Origin: a virus
Strand: one strand, 5' to 3'
IMG/VR virus record: IMGVR_UViG_3300046519_000102
Coordinates: 1 to 39,532 of that record
DNA: 39,532 nt
Positions 38,005 through 39,532 of the stretch are shown one piece after another. The translations under genes and the position numbers were made by a program. Position 1 is the stretch's first letter; every line of letters begins with the position of its first letter. Under the pieces are notes generated by a model. The model made no database searches, was not told the DNA's origin, and was given only the letters and a program-made list of their open reading frames with translations.

Positions 38005-38136
38005 TCATTTCCCCTTGTACTGAACCGGAACGAAGGTGTAGTGCTCGCGGCCGTGGTGGTGAACGCGCCAGTACTCCATGTCGAGTCGGTTCATCAGTTC
38101 CTGGAAGGTGTAGACGCGGGTTGCGAGGCGTTTCAT
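38005..38136 (-). CDS. Small hypothetical early protein, 43 aa
   Basis: GGAGGAG precedes the ATG at 38136. The product MKRLATRVYTFQELMNRLDM, then EYWRVHHHGREHYTFVP, is basic and His-rich. Short but supported by a strong ribosome site and tight packing between coupled genes. Confidence 0.65.
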   Translation of the reverse strand: MKRLATRVYTFQELMNRLDMEYWRVHHHGREHYTFVPVQYKGK

Positions 38137-38354
38137 GGCTTCTCCTCCAAGACATGCGGAGTCTGCGGGCCGTAGAAAGTCTCGGGGTCGTTGAGCCAAT
38201 CAAGGGTTTGCTGAGCATCTACCTTCTCGTCCCACTCGCACGCCTGATCCAGTTCGCCGGGGCCGCTGTAGTGTCCAACGCTTCCTTCGCAGATGTCCGT
38301 TACATACATGCGCTTTCCGTCATCACGGCAAAGCTGGTAAATAATCCAGCTCAT
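38133..38354 (-). CDS. Small hypothetical early protein
   Basis: 73 aa with GAGG upstream and ATGA overlaps. MSWIIYQLCRDDGKRMYVTD, then EWDEKVDAQQTLDWLNDPET, soluble and acidic. Unknown function. Confidence 0.72.
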   Translation of the reverse strand: MSWIIYQLCRDDGKRMYVTDICEGSVGHYSGPGELDQACEWDEKVDAQQTLDWLNDPETFYGPQTPHVLEEKP

Positions 38355-38485
38355 GACAACCTCACAACCAGCATGCCGCGCCGGGTCTGAACCTTGATGC
38401 GCTGAGGCAGATCAGCGACCAGAAAAAAGCCCTGCTTCAGCAAGGCTTTCGTTAACGCTTCGTGGGTTCTCGCGATTATGGTCAT
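38351..38485 (-). CDS. Small early protein with a terminator-like hairpin inside
   Basis: 44 aa: MTIIARTHEALTKALLKQGF, then FLVADLPQRIKVQTRRGMLV and VRLS. It is bounded by 4-bp overlaps at both ends, which supports a real gene. A near-perfect hairpin followed by six T residues lies within it (see the separate entry). Function unknown. Confidence 0.62.
   Translation of the reverse strand: MTIIARTHEALTKALLKQGFFLVADLPQRIKVQTRRGMLVVRLS
38423..38449 (-). terminator. Intrinsic terminator-like hairpin inside an early gene
   Basis: On the minus strand AAAGCC, T, TGCT, GA loop, AGCA, G, GGCTTT, then TTT. Both the outer and inner stems pair, and a run of six T closes it. This would stop an unmodified polymerase early in the operon, before the recombination genes. 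Ribosomes translating the 44-codon frame could prevent the hairpin from forming. Confidence 0.65.
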
Positions 38486-38682
38486 GCCGCGCTCCTTGGC
38501 CGATGCGCGACGATCGCGTTCAGCCTTTTGCAGTAGTGGTTGAACTCTTCAGCAGTAATCTGCTCGGCCTGCATGCAGTTGGTGATGTGTCGCAGCACCA
38601 GCACTTCGTAGCCTTCTGGACAGCCAGCGTGTGAGAGTTCGTCGAGGTCTTCGTCGATCAGGATATGGGCACTGATCTTCAT
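38482..38682 (-). CDS. Small hypothetical early protein
   Basis: 66 aa. MKISAHILIDEDLDELSHAG, then CPEGYEVLVLRHITNCMQAE and QITAEEFNHYCKRLNAIVA. Mixed alpha/beta, soluble. Overlaps both neighbours by 4 bp. Not recognised. Confidence 0.72.
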   Translation of the reverse strand: MKISAHILIDEDLDELSHAGCPEGYEVLVLRHITNCMQAEQITAEEFNHYCKRLNAIVAHRPRSAA

Positions 38683-39104
38683 AACTCCGCGTCCTCGGCC
38701 TGGGCCTTGAGCGCGTCGTCCGCGAGTGGTTCGAGCAGGGATTCGGCGATTTCCCAGAGCTTGCCCATGGGATGGCTGGAGTTTCCGAGCAGTTCGGCGC
38801 TTGCCACCTTATCGGCGTGCCCGCTAAGTGCTGCGATGACCAAGTAGCCAAGGGATGGGGTAGGGATTTCGCAGTCGGCGAGGCGTTTGTTAACGAATTC
38901 ATCGACCGCCAAGCCGAATTGGTGAAAGGTCACACCCTGCGGCGCGCGCATCCGGCGCTGGAACTTCACGTCATAGCCAAACCGCACCAGCATCTCGGCG
39001 GCGCCATAAATCCACTCGGCCCGCGCAATTTCATGGGGGCTTTCGCTCACTGGAGGCGGTAGACGGTTGTCGAATTCACGTTGAGCAAGTGCTATTGCGT
39101 TCAT
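38679..39104 (-). CDS. Phage early protein, 141 aa
   Basis: The opening MNAIALAQREFDNRLPPPVS is familiar from Pseudomonas phage early proteins. A helical body follows (ARAEWIYGAAEMLVRFGYDV, FHQFGLAVDEFVNKRL, TPSLGYLVIAALSGHADKV) with an acidic end. Function unknown. A CTGGAGGCGACC sequence provides the ribosome site. Confidence 0.8.
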   Translation of the reverse strand: MNAIALAQREFDNRLPPPVSESPHEIARAEWIYGAAEMLVRFGYDVKFQRRMRAPQGVTFHQFGLAVDEFVNKRLADCEIPTPSLGYLVIAALSGHADKVASAELLGNSSHPMGKLWEIAESLLEPLADDALKAQAEDAEL

Positions 39105-39125
39105 GGTCGCCTCCAGAGTGGCGTG

Positions 39126-39305
39126 TTATTCGTGGATGCCTTCGTCTTCGATGTACTTGATGAAGGTCTCTACTTCACGGTCAAGTCGTTCGAATCCGTC
39201 TCGTTGATCCCAGTACGTTTGCGCCATCGATCGAAGCTCGCCTTTGGCGCGCTCCCAGGCCATCGTCCTGAGGGTGCGAAGCACTCTTTCGTCGGTAGTG
39301 CTCAT
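39126..39305 (-). CDS. Small charged early protein, 59 aa
   Basis: A frame from an ATG at 39305 (overlapping the previous stop by 4 bp) to TAA at 39126. Product: MSTTDERVLRTLRTMAWERA, then KGELRSMAQTYWDQRDGFER and LDREVETFIKYIEDEGIHE. Highly charged and helical. Too short to show in a long-ORF list, but its overlap and position support it. Function unknown. Confidence 0.65.
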   Translation of the reverse strand: MSTTDERVLRTLRTMAWERAKGELRSMAQTYWDQRDGFERLDREVETFIKYIEDEGIHE

Positions 39306-39427
39306 GCGATATACCCGCCCGGCATAGTTGTAATGACCTTGCGCGGTGCGTCATGCATCCGACCCTTGGCGCAGTCGTGGACGTCGGGGCGGGGCTTGCG
39401 GGGGAGGGGTGGGGTTGTGCGTTTCAT
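39302..39427 (-). CDS. Small Pro-rich early protein spanning the circle join, 41 aa
   Basis: Starts at 39427, equal to position 22 of the left end, where its ATG overlaps the stop of the 19-240 gene (ATGA). MKRTTPPLPRKPRPDVHDCA, then KGRMHDAPRKVITTMPGGYI. Basic, Pro-rich. The clean overlaps on both sides of the join are evidence that the molecule is circular. Confidence 0.62.
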   Translation of the reverse strand: MKRTTPPLPRKPRPDVHDCAKGRMHDAPRKVITTMPGGYIA

Positions 39428-39532
39428 GGCTGCACCTTCCGAAAGAAGCCGAGCGCGTTCAGCATGGCTTCGCAATCACAATCGTTGGACTTCCCATCGA
39501 CTTCGCCGAGCAACATCACCACGAACTTCTTA
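39406..39532. repeat. Terminal direct repeat (circular contig overlap), right copy
   Basis: Identical to bases 1-127. It should be removed when the genome is closed into a circle. It contains the 3' end of a second, cut-off copy of the gene at 19-240 (here 39424-39532, minus strand, with no start in the window). Confidence 0.95.

Noticed and set aside
39406-39532. A true phage terminal repeat
   Set aside because: Exactly 127 bp and crossing coding sequence in frame is better explained by circular assembly overlap; mapping reads would settle it.

Overview
The window is one complete temperate bacteriophage genome. Its last 127 bases (39406-39532) repeat its first 127 bases exactly, and two genes read cleanly through that join. 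It is therefore a circular (or circularly permuted) molecule of 39,405 bp written with an overlap. The GC-rich base composition, the style of the early small proteins, the Q-type antiterminator, the holin and the SU10-like capsid set all suggest a Pseudomonas host. That is inference from family resemblance, not from a search. With no tail tube, tape measure, sheath or baseplate genes, but a large portal, an adaptor, a nozzle-like protein and a block of Gly/Ala-rich ejection-type proteins, the virion should be a short-tailed podovirus.

Layout. (1) Immunity region, about 1790-3770: a LexA/S24-type CI repressor on the minus strand faces a Cro-like protein on the plus strand. Five matching 17-bp operators are visible, three between cI and cro and two about 0.9 kb to the left, and within each group their centres are exactly 25 bp apart. 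(2) Rightward early operon, 3064-9320: two small ribbon-helix-helix-like proteins, replication protein O with origin-like iterons inside the gene, a DnaB helicase, a DksA-like zinc finger, NinB, NinG, several small proteins, a metallophosphoesterase and the late antiterminator Q. (3) Late switch, 9321-9454: a promoter followed by an intrinsic terminator, where Q would act. (4) Late operon, 9455-28368: holin-type membrane proteins, terminase, portal, scaffold, major capsid protein, head completion and nozzle proteins, ejection proteins, tail fibre, a fibre assembly-like protein, an SGNH hydrolase, a GH19 endolysin and nested Rz/Rz1 spanins. (5) Minus strand, 28380-30481: a secreted moron-like protein, a P4-type tyrosine integrase and an AlpA-type excisionase/regulator. 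(6) Leftward early operon, read from the left operators through the circle join (1414 down to 19, then 39427 down to 30483): a protein with 14 tandem 8-residue repeats, many small overlapping genes, a Bet/RecT-like annealing protein, a YqaJ-type exonuclease, an HNH-AP2 endonuclease wedged between those two, a DNA adenine methylase, and a second SGNH hydrolase that is clearly paralogous to the tail one.

How it works together. CI on the operators would hold both early promoters off in the lysogen. The middle right operator is centred about 43 bp upstream of the predicted start of cI transcription, as lambda OR2 is, and the cI message appears leaderless. On induction the rightward operon supplies origin recognition (O) and its own helicase, so no lambda P-type loader is needed, and then Q, which turns on morphogenesis and lysis. 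The leftward operon supplies recombination and host-modulating proteins. The most unusual items are the pair of SGNH hydrolases in two different expression programmes, the perfect 24-bp repeat array with a 6-bp variable cassette, the HNH gene inside the recombination pair, the repressor/operator geometry, and an intrinsic terminator-like hairpin inside a small early gene.
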